From: Alteromonas stellipolaris
GTDB taxonomy: Bacteria > Pseudomonadota > Gammaproteobacteria > Enterobacterales > Alteromonadaceae
DNA: 64,000 nucleotides
Assembly (NCBI RefSeq): GCF_001562115.1
Contig: NZ_CP013926.1
Span: forward strand, 3,038,001-3,102,000
Direction: 5' to 3'
Part shown: positions 56,680 through 64,000 of the stretch, piece after piece
Position numbering within the stretch: position 1 is the stretch's first letter
Layout of the letters: each line of letters opens with the position of its first letter
Notes under the pieces: model-generated
The model's input: only the letters and a program-made list of their open reading frames with translations
The model's database searches: none
What the model was told of the DNA's origin: nothing
Made by a program: the position numbers and the translations under genes

Positions 56680-58236
56680 TTACCCGCCCCCACTTTTGAA
56701 ATGACGACGCCTTGCACCTAATAAAATCATGCATGAAAAGAAGGCAGCTGCAGATAATGCGATAGTTATAGCAACATCCATTACTTGTACTATCCATTCA
56801 AGGTCGAAAAATTCCACGCCCTTATCACGATAAAAAATCACCGCCCCCATTACCGTACTGGCAATAAGCACGCGAAGTATGAACATCACGGACGTACGGC
56901 TAAGCACAAAAACACCTTGCTTGTGCAGGGTAATATACAGCAGTGCGGCGTTCAGCGTGGCCGACATGCTAGTGGCAATGGCTAGGCCAATATAGCCAAA
57001 GGGAATAGCTAACAGATTAAACACCATGTTTGCCGCCATGCACCAAATACCAAATCTAACGGGGGTTTTGGTGTCTTGTCTCGAGTAAAACCCTGGCGCG
57101 AGTACCTTTACTAACATGAAACTAAGCAAGCCGAAGGCATAAGCTGTTAATGAATAAGACGCCATAGTAGCGGTTTCAGCCGTAAAGGCGCCCCGCTGAA
57201 ATATCACCGTTAAAATTGGCCTGGCCATTGTCGCCAGTCCTACTGCAGCTGGAATACCCAGTAAGCACACCATGCGAAACGCCCAATCTATGTTTGCTGA
57301 AAAGGCTTTCGGATCTTTACTCACATGATTACGTGACAGCGCAGGCAATATTACGGTAGCGATGGCGATACCAAACAGCCCTAACGGAAATTCAAGCAAG
57401 CGGTCGGAGTAGTACAGCCAGCTAATAGAGCCCGTCATAAGGAAGCTGGCAATGAAAGTATCGAACAATAAGTTAATTTGCCCCACCGATACCCCGAATA
57501 AAGCAGGGATCATAAGGGTGCGTACCTTAACAACGTTTTCATCTCGCCAACCCCATTTAGGCTTAACTAATAAACCCGCCCGATACAGAAACGGCAATTG
57601 AAAGGCAAGTTGTACTATGCCACCTATAAAGACCCCCCACGCTAATGCAAAGGCGGGTTGGTCCATATCGGGGGCTAAAAATACTGCACAGGCAATAATA
57701 CATACGTTGAGTAGCACGGGTGTAAACGCTGCCACTGCAAATTTATTTAGTGTATTTAATATAGCCCCAGCCAGCCCAGTTAATGATACAAAGGCAAGAT
57801 ACGGAAAGGTGATTTTTAACATAGTAGAGGCGAGTAAGAATTTATCGCCCGCTTCATCGCCCTGCATCCACGCAATGAACCAGCCTGTGCCAAATAACGC
57901 GGCTAAAACAGGGGATGCTATTACACCAATAAGAGAAACGATAAATACTATGGCTCCGAGTGTGCCGGATATTTTAGCGACAAACGCTTTAAGCTCTGCT
58001 TTCTCGTGATTTTGGTGTACTTCGGTTAATACCGGAATAAATGCTTGCGCGAATGCACCTTCGGCAAATAAGCGGCGCAGGAAGTTAGGAATTTTATTTG
58101 CAAAGAAAAACACGTCGGCGGCGGCGCCATCCCCCATTAGCTTTGCGACTACCACATCTCGCACTAGCCCTAATACGCGGGATATCAATGTCATTACACT
58201 GACAATAAGGCCTGATTTTAATAACTTCCGTGACAC
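56680..58236 (-). CDS. murJ: Lipid II flippase MurJ
   Basis: A 518-residue MOP-family membrane protein with about 14 helices that moves lipid II across the inner membrane for peptidoglycan synthesis. Typical stretches: SRVLGLVRDVVVAKLMG, KIPNFLRRLFAEGAFAQAFIPVL, SISWLYYSDRLLEFPLGLFGIA and VLAPGFYSRQDTKTPVR. The start is GTG 58236, 378 bases from divergent rpsT, the usual arrangement. First gene of the murJ-ribF-ileS-lspA-fkpB-ispH run. Confidence 0.95.
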   Translation of the reverse strand: MSRKLLKSGLIVSVMTLISRVLGLVRDVVVAKLMGDGAAADVFFFANKIPNFLRRLFAEGAFAQAFIPVLTEVHQNHEKAELKAFVAKISGTLGAIVFIVSLIGVIASPVLAALFGTGWFIAWMQGDEAGDKFLLASTMLKITFPYLAFVSLTGLAGAILNTLNKFAVAAFTPVLLNVCIIACAVFLAPDMDQPAFALAWGVFIGGIVQLAFQLPFLYRAGLLVKPKWGWRDENVVKVRTLMIPALFGVSVGQINLLFDTFIASFLMTGSISWLYYSDRLLEFPLGLFGIAIATVILPALSRNHVSKDPKAFSANIDWAFRMVCLLGIPAAVGLATMARPILTVIFQRGAFTAETATMASYSLTAYAFGLLSFMLVKVLAPGFYSRQDTKTPVRFGIWCMAANMVFNLLAIPFGYIGLAIATSMSATLNAALLYITLHKQGVFVLSRTSVMFILRVLIASTVMGAVIFYRDKGVEFFDLEWIVQVMDVAITIALSAAAFFSCMILLGARRRHFKSGGG

Positions 58237-58328
58237 TAAGACTATTCCAATAAATGCATTTCATTCAGTTAAGCGCTCAATCATAACGAAACCCCGCAAA
58301 GGGCGAAACGTATTATTCAAAATATAAG

Positions 58329-58357
58329 TGCATCTCATGAATTTTTTTTGCTATAAT
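58329..58357 (+). promoter_or_regulatory. Candidate upstream rpsT promoter (P1)
   Basis: A perfect TATAAT at 58352-58357 is followed by a GC-rich CCGCGCCCG, a discriminator typical of growth-controlled ribosomal promoters. The -35 (TGCATC, 58329-58334, 17-base spacer) is poor. The transcript would have a leader of about 250 bases. The leader holds a hairpin GTAGAAA/TTTCTAC at 58506-58524. Confidence 0.55.
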
Positions 58358-58541
58358 CCGCGCCCGTTGTGGGTATGGTTTCGTGCTGTTCCATCTGTAC
58401 ATGAGTACATAGCCATTTCGTTCTGCACTTTTTATGTAGCGCTTATTAGCTTTTTACTAAGAACAGGACGAAAAACCAAAGCATTCGATAAACATCTTAT
58501 TTAATGTAGAAATTAACTTTCTACTTATTGGGTTAAATCGT

Positions 58542-58570
58542 TTGACTTTTGGCTGGATGATAGGCAAAAT
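58542..58570 (+). promoter_or_regulatory. Candidate proximal rpsT promoter (P2)
   Basis: TTGACT (58542-58547) and CAAAAT (58565-58570) are 17 bases apart and followed by a GC-rich CCGCACCC. The transcript would begin about 35 bases before the start codon. E. coli rpsT also has two promoters. Confidence 0.55.
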
Positions 58571-58613
58571 CCGCACCCTCGTTTTTGACATGAATTTATT
58601 TGGGAGTTACACC

Positions 58614-58877
58614 TTGGCTAACATCAAGTCTGCTAAGAAACGTGCAATCCAAGCCGAAAAGCGTCGCCAGCATAACGCTAGCCGTCGCTCCATGACTCGT
58701 ACAAGCTTGAAGAAAGTAGTAGCTGCTATCGCTAGTGGTGATAAAGAAGGTGCACAAACTGCATTTGCTGCTGCAACTCCGATTCTTGACAGAATGGCTA
58801 CTAAAGGTTTGATTCACAAGAATAAAGCTGCTCGTCACAAGAGCCGCCTAGCTGCACAAATTAAAGCTTTAGCTTAA
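58614..58877 (+). CDS. rpsT: 30S ribosomal protein S20
   Basis: An 87-residue basic protein of the small subunit: (M)[36 protein letters not shown] and [16 protein letters not shown]. The start codon is TTG at 58614, with GGGAG seven bases upstream; the E. coli gene also uses UUG, which takes part in its autogenous control. The frame stays open upstream to 58542, but that part covers promoter sequence and gives no S20 similarity. Divergent from murJ. A terminator follows directly. Confidence 0.96.
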   Translation: MANIKSAKKRAIQAEKRRQHNASRRSMTRTSLKKVVAAIASGDKEGAQTAFAAATPILDRMATKGLIHKNKAARHKSRLAAQIKALA

Positions 58878-58891
58878 ATTTTACAGTTAGT

Positions 58892-58919
58892 AAAAAAGCG
58901 CCTATTGGCGCTTTTTTTG
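58892..58919. terminator. Terminator after rpsT
   Basis: AAAAAAGCGCC, TATT, GGCGCTTTTTT forms an 11-bp stem with T-runs in both readings. It lies between rpsT and the converging SDR operon and may end both. Confidence 0.88.
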
Positions 58920-58935
58920 TGCCTTTTATTTGAGG

Positions 58936-58961
58936 CTTTTATCAGAACCTTTTATCAGAAC
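58936..58961. repeat. 13-bp tandem duplication
   Basis: CTTTTATCAGAAC occurs twice in direct succession (58936-58948, 58949-58961), between the rpsT terminator and the stop of the converging SDR gene. Confidence 0.7.
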
Positions 58962-58968
58962 CTTAGCC

Positions 58969-59721
58969 CTAACTCATTTTGCGAATGGTGCTAGAAGGCG
59001 CAACACGTAGTATCCAATGTAATAACGCCCACGGCCAACTTGGCACATAAGACACTGCTTTTTCCTTATTAATCGCTTTTACCAACGCTTTACAGCCGGT
59101 CTCAGTATCGACAATAAACGGTACTTTCTCTACGGTTTCATTAATTTCGGTACGAATAAACCCTGGATGAACACAGCTCACCTTAATTGGTGTATTCATC
59201 ACATCCAAACGAATACCCTCTGTCATCGACGTAAGCCCTGCTTTAGTGGCCGCATACACTGTCATGGCTCGCCTAAAGCCTCTTACCGCACTAATTGATG
59301 AAATCGTCACTAGGTGACCTGCATTTTGCGCTCTAAAAATGGTCATGGCCGCTTCGGCTTGTGCAAGTGCTGCCACAAAATTAGTCTCTGCGGTTTGCTT
59401 ATTCGCATTAAAAAAACCCGTGCCAATAGAGGCACCTTTACCCATTCCCGCGTTGATGATAACTCTATCGAGTTGCCCCATCTCTTGTTTAAATGCGTCA
59501 AACACTTCAAAAACCGCGTTGTGGTCGTTCACGTCAAGCGACTTAATTAGCACCTTGATGTTAGGGTTTACTGCTAGTAGTTCACTTCTAAGCGCCTCTA
59601 GGCGGTCTAAACGCCTTGCGCACAATGCTAAGTTGCTTCCTTGCTTTGCGAACTCCGCCGCCATTCCTTTACCAAGGCCTGAGCTAGCCCCCGTTATCAG
59701 AATATTTTGTCTTGTTGTCAT
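58969..59721 (-). CDS. Short-chain dehydrogenase/reductase (SDR)
   Basis: A 250-residue classical SDR with NAD(P) motif TGASSGLG (10-17), NAGMG near 90, Ser141/142 and the catalytic YAATK (Tyr156, Lys160). An arginine pair after the second strand (CARRLDRL) suggests NADPH preference. The C-terminus ends in a hydrophobic/aromatic stretch (WPWALLHWILRV), so the protein may touch the membrane. Its start overlaps the kinase gene by four bases (ATGA). Substrate unknown. Confidence 0.85.
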   Translation of the reverse strand: MTTRQNILITGASSGLGKGMAAEFAKQGSNLALCARRLDRLEALRSELLAVNPNIKVLIKSLDVNDHNAVFEVFDAFKQEMGQLDRVIINAGMGKGASIGTGFFNANKQTAETNFVAALAQAEAAMTIFRAQNAGHLVTISSISAVRGFRRAMTVYAATKAGLTSMTEGIRLDVMNTPIKVSCVHPGFIRTEINETVEKVPFIVDTETGCKALVKAINKEKAVSYVPSWPWALLHWILRVAPSSTIRKMS

Positions 59722-60794
59722 TTTCTTTTTCCTGATTTACGAATGGCCTTTTTACAACGCCACATTAAATAATGAATGAATATCCAAAAGTTTTTAAACG
59801 CTGGGTTATTGGTTTGCCCATGGTGATAGCGGTAGTAGATTTGCTGTGCAATACCCGCTAAACGAAACAAGCCATACACTTCATAGAAAGTGAAATCATC
59901 AACGTCAATATCCATTTGCTTGCAGTAATAAGCCACCACTTCATCTCGTGTCATCATGCCTTTTAGATGAGTGGGCTGCCTACGTGTAGATTGAGCGAGA
60001 AAATCATCATCTGCATTAACCCAATAGGCCAACGTATTGCCCAAGTCCATCAAGGGATCGCCAAGAGTGGCCAACTCCCAATCAAGCACACCTAAAATTT
60101 TGGTGTAGTCGTTAGGATCTAACACCACATTGTCGAATCTAAAATCGTTGTGAGTAATGCAAATACGCTCTTCACTTGGCATATTAGCTTTAAGCCAGCG
60201 CATAACACCTTTGCCCGAAGGGACATTCCAAGTTTTTGCTTTGGTGTAGCGCTCACTCCAGCCGGTAATTTGGCGTTCTATATAACCGCTACCTTTGCCA
60301 ATAGTGTCTAAACCTGCCGCTTTATAGTCAACTTTGTGCAGCTCTATTAAGCTATCAAGTACATTTTTGCACAACTGACGCGTCTGTTCTGAAGAGGTCT
60401 TTAAATCGCGAGGAAGATTCTTACGGGGAATAACGCCAGTCAGCTTTTCCATGATATAGAATTCTGTACCAATCACGGCTTCATCATCGCAATACGCTAG
60501 CATGTCAGGCACATAACTATAAACCGGCTTCAGCGCGGCTTGAAGACGATATTCACGCCCCATATCATGGGCACCTTTCGCTTTAGTGCCCGCGGGTGCA
60601 CGGCGTAATATTAACGACGTATTGTCGTATTCAAGACAGTAGGTCCAGTTAGACGCACCGCCTGAATATTGTGTCACCCTAGGTGTGCCGATAAGGTTTT
60701 GAATATGATTTTTCAGCCACCCATCGACAACATTAACGTCTAGTTCTTCGCCTTCTCTTACTGATACTGCTTTATCTAATACTGTATTCGTCAT
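59718..60794 (-). CDS. Aminoglycoside-phosphotransferase-like kinase (ACAD10/11 N-domain type)
   Basis: A 358-residue kinase-fold protein. Visible are the Brenner motif HNDFRFDN (catalytic Asp217, Asn222) and the metal-binding DWELATLGDP (Asp238). The pattern, including SGGASNWTY and LRRAPAG, follows the APH subgroup found in ACAD10/ACAD11 and in bacterial acyl-CoA pathways, rather than antibiotic kinases. Members such as LvaA phosphorylate 4-hydroxyacyl-CoA. It sits between two SDR genes, three bases after one and overlapping the other. Phosphorylation of a hydroxyacyl-CoA is plausible but inferred. Confidence 0.8.
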   Translation of the reverse strand: MTNTVLDKAVSVREGEELDVNVVDGWLKNHIQNLIGTPRVTQYSGGASNWTYCLEYDNTSLILRRAPAGTKAKGAHDMGREYRLQAALKPVYSYVPDMLAYCDDEAVIGTEFYIMEKLTGVIPRKNLPRDLKTSSEQTRQLCKNVLDSLIELHKVDYKAAGLDTIGKGSGYIERQITGWSERYTKAKTWNVPSGKGVMRWLKANMPSEERICITHNDFRFDNVVLDPNDYTKILGVLDWELATLGDPLMDLGNTLAYWVNADDDFLAQSTRRQPTHLKGMMTRDEVVAYYCKQMDIDVDDFTFYEVYGLFRLAGIAQQIYYRYHHGQTNNPAFKNFWIFIHYLMWRCKKAIRKSGKRK

Positions 60795-60797
60795 GGG

Positions 60798-61667
60798 TTA
60801 CCGTCTTTCCATTGCACGTTTCATCGCTTTAGTTTGTTTTAGCATGTTATTAATATAGGTCTGGGTGGGTAATAGTTTTTTCATCAAAAATGCCCGTTTA
60901 CCTAATTTGTGGGTAAGGATTAAAAACCGCTTTTGGGTAACCTGATCACAGATACTTTGCGCCACCTCTTCTTTAGTCATATCTGCTTTTTTAAAGAACC
61001 GCGCCATCATTTTATGCATAGCGGGGTTGTCGCTTCGCATCGACTCATCAAGGTTGGTTTTGAAAAAACTAGGGCACACCACGCTCACATCGATATTATC
61101 GGGAGCAAGCTCTAGCTTCATGGTTTCAGACAGTGATACCACAGCCGCCTTCACTGCGTTGTAACTGTTCATGTAAGGAATAGGCGTTAGCCCCGCTTGC
61201 GACGCTATATTTACAAAATAGCCCCCGCCCTGCGCTTTAAACAAAGGCAATATAGCCTTGCTGACACGCACCATACCTAGCAGGTTAATATCGAAAATCC
61301 ATTTCCACTGGTCAATACTTTCATCACTTAAACTACCGCCAGACGCTACGCCAGCGTTGTTGAACACAAGATCAACACCGCCCCATTGTGCTTCTATAGC
61401 GCTAACCAAATTAGCGACTTCATCGTCTTGGGTAATGTCACATGGCTGATAGAAAGCCTCTGTACCTTTTTCTGTTAGTAAGGCAAGCGTTTCTAGCCCT
61501 CGCTCCTCATGGATATCAGCGATACATATTTTCAGTTTTTCGCCGCGTTTACTGTGCTCGTTAATTAATGCAAGTGCTATGGCTTGCCCTAGTCCCGTGG
61601 CGCCACCGGTAATAAGGATGCGTTTTTCTTTATCGTTTGTTTTTATATGACTTGTCTTTGTACCCAT
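60798..61667 (-). CDS. Short-chain dehydrogenase/reductase (SDR)
   Basis: A 289-residue SDR with TGGATGLG (20-27), NNAG (103-106), Ser156 and the catalytic YNAVK (Tyr169, Lys173). The acidic CIADIHEE at the end of the second strand suggests NAD(H). The frame extends 36 codons upstream into the transporter gene; ATG 61667 is preferred as it lies outside it. It ends in a basic segment (KQTKAMKRAMERR). It probably handles an alcohol/ketone pair of the same unknown substrate as its neighbours. Confidence 0.84.
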   Translation of the reverse strand: MGTKTSHIKTNDKEKRILITGGATGLGQAIALALINEHSKRGEKLKICIADIHEERGLETLALLTEKGTEAFYQPCDITQDDEVANLVSAIEAQWGGVDLVFNNAGVASGGSLSDESIDQWKWIFDINLLGMVRVSKAILPLFKAQGGGYFVNIASQAGLTPIPYMNSYNAVKAAVVSLSETMKLELAPDNIDVSVVCPSFFKTNLDESMRSDNPAMHKMMARFFKKADMTKEEVAQSICDQVTQKRFLILTHKLGKRAFLMKKLLPTQTYINNMLKQTKAMKRAMERR

Positions 61668-61710
61668 GTTTTTGTACTCGTATGTTTTGCTCTTATTGTT
61701 AGCGCTCAGC

Positions 61711-62628
61711 TTAGGCTTTTTGAGTAGCAAGTGGTTTGTCCTTACCTTCATCACCATCAGCGCTTTTAGTGGCATTTTTCAGGCGCTTCGACCATACAGC
61801 TAAAAGCCCAGGGCCTGCATACATGGTTAACCCATAAACTCCAGCCGCTACGGCAAATTCAGGAGAATTTAAGAAGGTAATACAAATTAACATGGCCAGC
61901 GCTGCGTTTTGCACACCCACTTCAATAGCCAGTGTAATACCGTCAATGTTCGACAATTTAAAGGCAAAAGCCAAAATAAGCCCCAGTATCACAGCTGAAA
62001 TATTCAGGGCTAAGCATACTAGCAAGGCCTCTTCTAGTGACGCCATCAAGTTCGCCCGCTCACTAATTAATATGCCAATGATCATGGCAATCATGAACCA
62101 TAATGAAAACGTTCTAAAAAAGCCCTCTACCTTAATAGAGAATGCAGGTTTGAAGTGCCGTATCGCCATACCAATGATGACAGGCACGATAGACACACAT
62201 ACCAAGCCGACGACGGTAGTAACAATGGAAAATGAAGGTGCGTTCTCACCAGCGAAATAGTCCATGGAATAGTGGATTATAAAAGGCGTTGAGAATACGC
62301 AAATAAAGGTAGATAGTGCTGTTAAACTTACAGATAACGCAAGGTTCGCTCGCCCAATATGACTTATTAAGTTGCTCATCGTGCCACCTGGACACGCTGA
62401 TAAAATCATAATACCTATGGCCATTGCTGGATGAAGAGAAAATGCCATGCACAAGCCAAACGCCAATAAAGGCAGCAATACGGTTTGCCCCACCAGCCCC
62501 ACTACGATGGCTTTAGGCGCTTTAAGTAGACGGGTGAAATCGGCTACCGTTAACGTAAGCCCCATACCAAACATCACGAAAGCCAAAGCCAGTGGAAGAA
62601 GTATTTCGGTAAAAATCGAGGCCTGCAT
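61711..62628 (-). CDS. BASS-type (bile acid:Na+ symporter family) transporter
   Basis: A 305-residue protein with about nine or ten hydrophobic helices. The family motifs FGMGLTLTVADFTRLLKAPK and SACPGGTMSNLISH, followed by RANLALSVSLTALST, are clear. Members carry bile acids, pyruvate, pantoate and other organic anions with sodium. ATG 62628 is preferred to a GTG two codons upstream. First gene of the operon with the SDR and kinase genes, so it may import or export their substrate. Confidence 0.88.
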   Translation of the reverse strand: MQASIFTEILLPLALAFVMFGMGLTLTVADFTRLLKAPKAIVVGLVGQTVLLPLLAFGLCMAFSLHPAMAIGIMILSACPGGTMSNLISHIGRANLALSVSLTALSTFICVFSTPFIIHYSMDYFAGENAPSFSIVTTVVGLVCVSIVPVIIGMAIRHFKPAFSIKVEGFFRTFSLWFMIAMIIGILISERANLMASLEEALLVCLALNISAVILGLILAFAFKLSNIDGITLAIEVGVQNAALAMLICITFLNSPEFAVAAGVYGLTMYAGPGLLAVWSKRLKNATKSADGDEGKDKPLATQKA

Positions 62629-62644
62629 ATACACCCTTTTTATT

Positions 62645-62677
62645 GTAATAATAGTAAATAAGCCAGTTTACAAACTG
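62645..62677 (-). promoter_or_regulatory. Candidate promoter and overlapping palindrome of the BASS-SDR operon
   Basis: On the minus strand TTGTAA and TATTAC are 17 bases apart, just upstream of the transporter start. A perfect 14-bp palindrome, CAGTTTACAAACTG (62664-62677), covers the -35 element and is well placed for an operator, perhaps of the divergent LysR regulator. Confidence 0.38.
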
Positions 62678-62841
62678 CCACTAAACTTTCTGTGTAATGG
62701 CTGAAACTTCATTTTGGCAGCGATTTCCCCGCCCCACACGTAACAGTTTAGCTACAAAGTCACACTTCAATTAACATTAAATCCAGTGTAACCTCGATAA
62801 AAATAAATGAAAATGATACTTCTTTATGGAATTTCATAAAT

Positions 62842-63747
62842 ATGATGCATGGAAAAATAGATCTTAATTTGTTTTTTGTACTTAAAGCCGTGTATGAAGA
62901 AGAGAGTATTACTGCGGCCGCCAAAGCATTGCATCTAACGCAACCGGCCGTGAGTCATGCAATGTCACGTTTACGAGAAAAGTTTGATGATGAACTATTC
63001 GTGCGCCATAGCCGGCGGATGGTACCAACCCCTTTGTGCCAATCTATCATTCAACAGGTGAAAGAAGCCCTCTCGCATTTAGAGTCTACGCTGTCAGATC
63101 CCATTGATTTTGATATCAGCCGCTATAAAAGAGAAATTAAGTTAGGGTTAAGAGACATTCTTGAGTCAACCTTTCTACCCACGCTTATTCCCGAGCTTTT
63201 GCAAAATGCAGCAAATATTACCGTAACTAGTAGACGGGTTACCCGCCCTGAACTTGAAAACGCTCTTGCTAATAAAGAACTGGATATTGTTATCGATGCA
63301 TTGGTGCCTACAGGCCCTGATATTCGTTCAACACTGGTATGCGACGAGCATTTCGTACTTATCTGTGCGCGAGAACACTCCATTTTAAAAGACAAAACGC
63401 TAGCGAATTATGTATCAGCATCACACGTTCTGGTTACCTTGAAAGACTCTCGATTAGATACGGTAGACTTAGCGCTTGCGAAACAAAACGCCACGCGACA
63501 ATTTGCCCTGCAGTGCGAACATTACTTCGCTGCCGCAAGTGTAGTCAGTAAATCAGATTTATTACTTACCGTACCAAGTCGTTATGCACAGCAGATTACT
63601 AGCAGCCTGCCAGTTGCCGTTACCACACTGCCCTTTGACGTACCACTTATGCCCATTCACATGTATTGGCATCAGCAAGCTGATGAGGATTTAGTGAATA
63701 AGTGGATGCGAGAGAAGTTACTGGCGTTAGCCGATGAGCTTCTATAA
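62842..63747 (+). CDS. LysR family transcriptional regulator
   Basis: A 301-residue regulator. The N-terminal winged helix-turn-helix has DLNLFFVLKAVYEEESITAAA and LTQPAVSHAMSRLREKFDDE followed by LFVRHSRRMVPTP, close to the NodD/LeuO-like group. The rest is a periplasmic-binding-like effector domain. It diverges from the BASS-SDR-kinase-SDR operon across about 210 bases, and so probably controls it. The effector is unknown. Confidence 0.9.
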   Translation: MMHGKIDLNLFFVLKAVYEEESITAAAKALHLTQPAVSHAMSRLREKFDDELFVRHSRRMVPTPLCQSIIQQVKEALSHLESTLSDPIDFDISRYKREIKLGLRDILESTFLPTLIPELLQNAANITVTSRRVTRPELENALANKELDIVIDALVPTGPDIRSTLVCDEHFVLICAREHSILKDKTLANYVSASHVLVTLKDSRLDTVDLALAKQNATRQFALQCEHYFAAASVVSKSDLLLTVPSRYAQQITSSLPVAVTTLPFDVPLMPIHMYWHQQADEDLVNKWMREKLLALADELL

Positions 63748-63861
63748 GAACCAGAGTATGTAGAAAAGCTAGCTGTAACACTATCGTCAAACAAGTGTCA
63801 CTATTTTGTCAATTAACCTCCATATAGTGGCGTTCCAAGGCAATCGCTTTGGGACCTTGCT

Positions 63862-64000
63862 ATGAAAAAAACACATTACCGCACACTTTGGCTTTCTGAC
63901 ATTCATCTTGGCAATCGTGATTGCAAAGCTGAATACCTACTTTCGTTTTTAAACGGCGTCACTGTCGACACGCTTTATTTGGTTGGCGACATTGTCGATA
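63862..64000 (+). CDS. LpxH-like metallophosphoesterase, N-terminal part (partial)
   Basis: The first 46 codons are inside the window: the metal-binding LWLSDIHLGNRD (DxH) and LYLVGDIVD (GDxxD) motifs are present. This resembles the UDP-2,3-diacylglucosamine diphosphatase family and its non-LpxH relatives, which start with similar WLSDIHLG and AEYLL...DTLYLVGDI stretches. The remainder lies beyond the edge, so the substrate cannot be judged. Confidence 0.75.
   Translation, partial: MKKTHYRTLWLSDIHLGNRDCKAEYLLSFLNGVTVDTLYLVGDIVD

Noticed and set aside
58542..58613. 24-codon N-terminal extension of rpsT
   Set aside because: The S20 family begins at the TTG at 58614 with a good ribosome-binding site; the upstream part holds promoter elements.
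59718..60794. Aminoglycoside resistance gene
   Set aside because: The kinase fold is shared, but the sequence pattern and the SDR/transporter operon fit the ACAD10/11-like metabolic subgroup.

Overview
The window looks like chromosomal DNA of a marine gammaproteobacterium of the Alteromonadales, close to Alteromonas. The basis is gene content and order (Na+-type PomAB motor, the rpoE-rse-lepA block, glyA-nrdR-rib-nusB-thiL-pgpA, dense type IV pilin genes) and protein sequences close to those I know from Alteromonas, Shewanella and Vibrio. Almost all of it is core chromosome. I see no rRNA, tRNA, CRISPR array, prophage or insertion sequence.

Layout. 1-1500: the end of a DUF1365 gene and cfa (cyclopropane fatty acids). 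1527-3220: pomAB flagellar stator. 3500-6583: xseB-ispA-dxs (isoprenoid precursors). 6691-14254, minus strand: glyA-nrdR-ribD-ribE-ribBX-ribH-nusB-thiL-pgpA, interrupted by a 102-bp nested palindromic element. 14390-25606: lpxD, ettA, a small PilZ protein, radA, a large twin-PilZ protein, serB, ytjB, a TatD hydrolase and pdxH; this resembles the E. coli ettA/radA/serB/ytjB neighbourhood. 25757-33194, minus strand: rpoE-rseA-rseB-rseC, lepA-lepB-rnc-era, with a clear sigma-E promoter ahead of rpoE; nadB diverges from it. 35298-39975: MaoC-like gene, ygfX-sdhE, ygfZ, a SlyD-type isomerase, glnB and nadE.

40242-50584 is the pilin region, with ten pilin-like genes and one PilY1. On the minus strand lies a recognisable pilV-pilW-pilX-pilY1-pilE operon, tightly overlapped. 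Facing it is a more divergent plus-strand set of minor-pilin genes (two GspH/FimT-like, one PilW/GspJ-like, one PilX/GspK-like, one GspI/PilV-like) with an antisense pilin gene embedded. No assembly ATPase, prepilin peptidase or secretin is present, so both sets must use machinery encoded elsewhere. PilY1 is enlarged by two duplicated beta-rich modules that split its von Willebrand A domain. I regard this region as the most novel part of the window.

50790-58236, minus strand: murJ-ribF-ileS-lspA-fkpB-ispH. rpsT (TTG start) diverges with two candidate promoters. 58969-62628, minus strand: an operon of a BASS-type transporter, SDR, APH-like kinase and SDR, divergent from a LysR regulator; it could process a carboxylic acid or its CoA ester. 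The window ends inside an LpxH-like metallophosphoesterase gene.

All names come from reading motifs and gene order; no database search was possible. Starts were moved downstream of the longest frame where homology, overlap or ribosome-binding sites argued for it.
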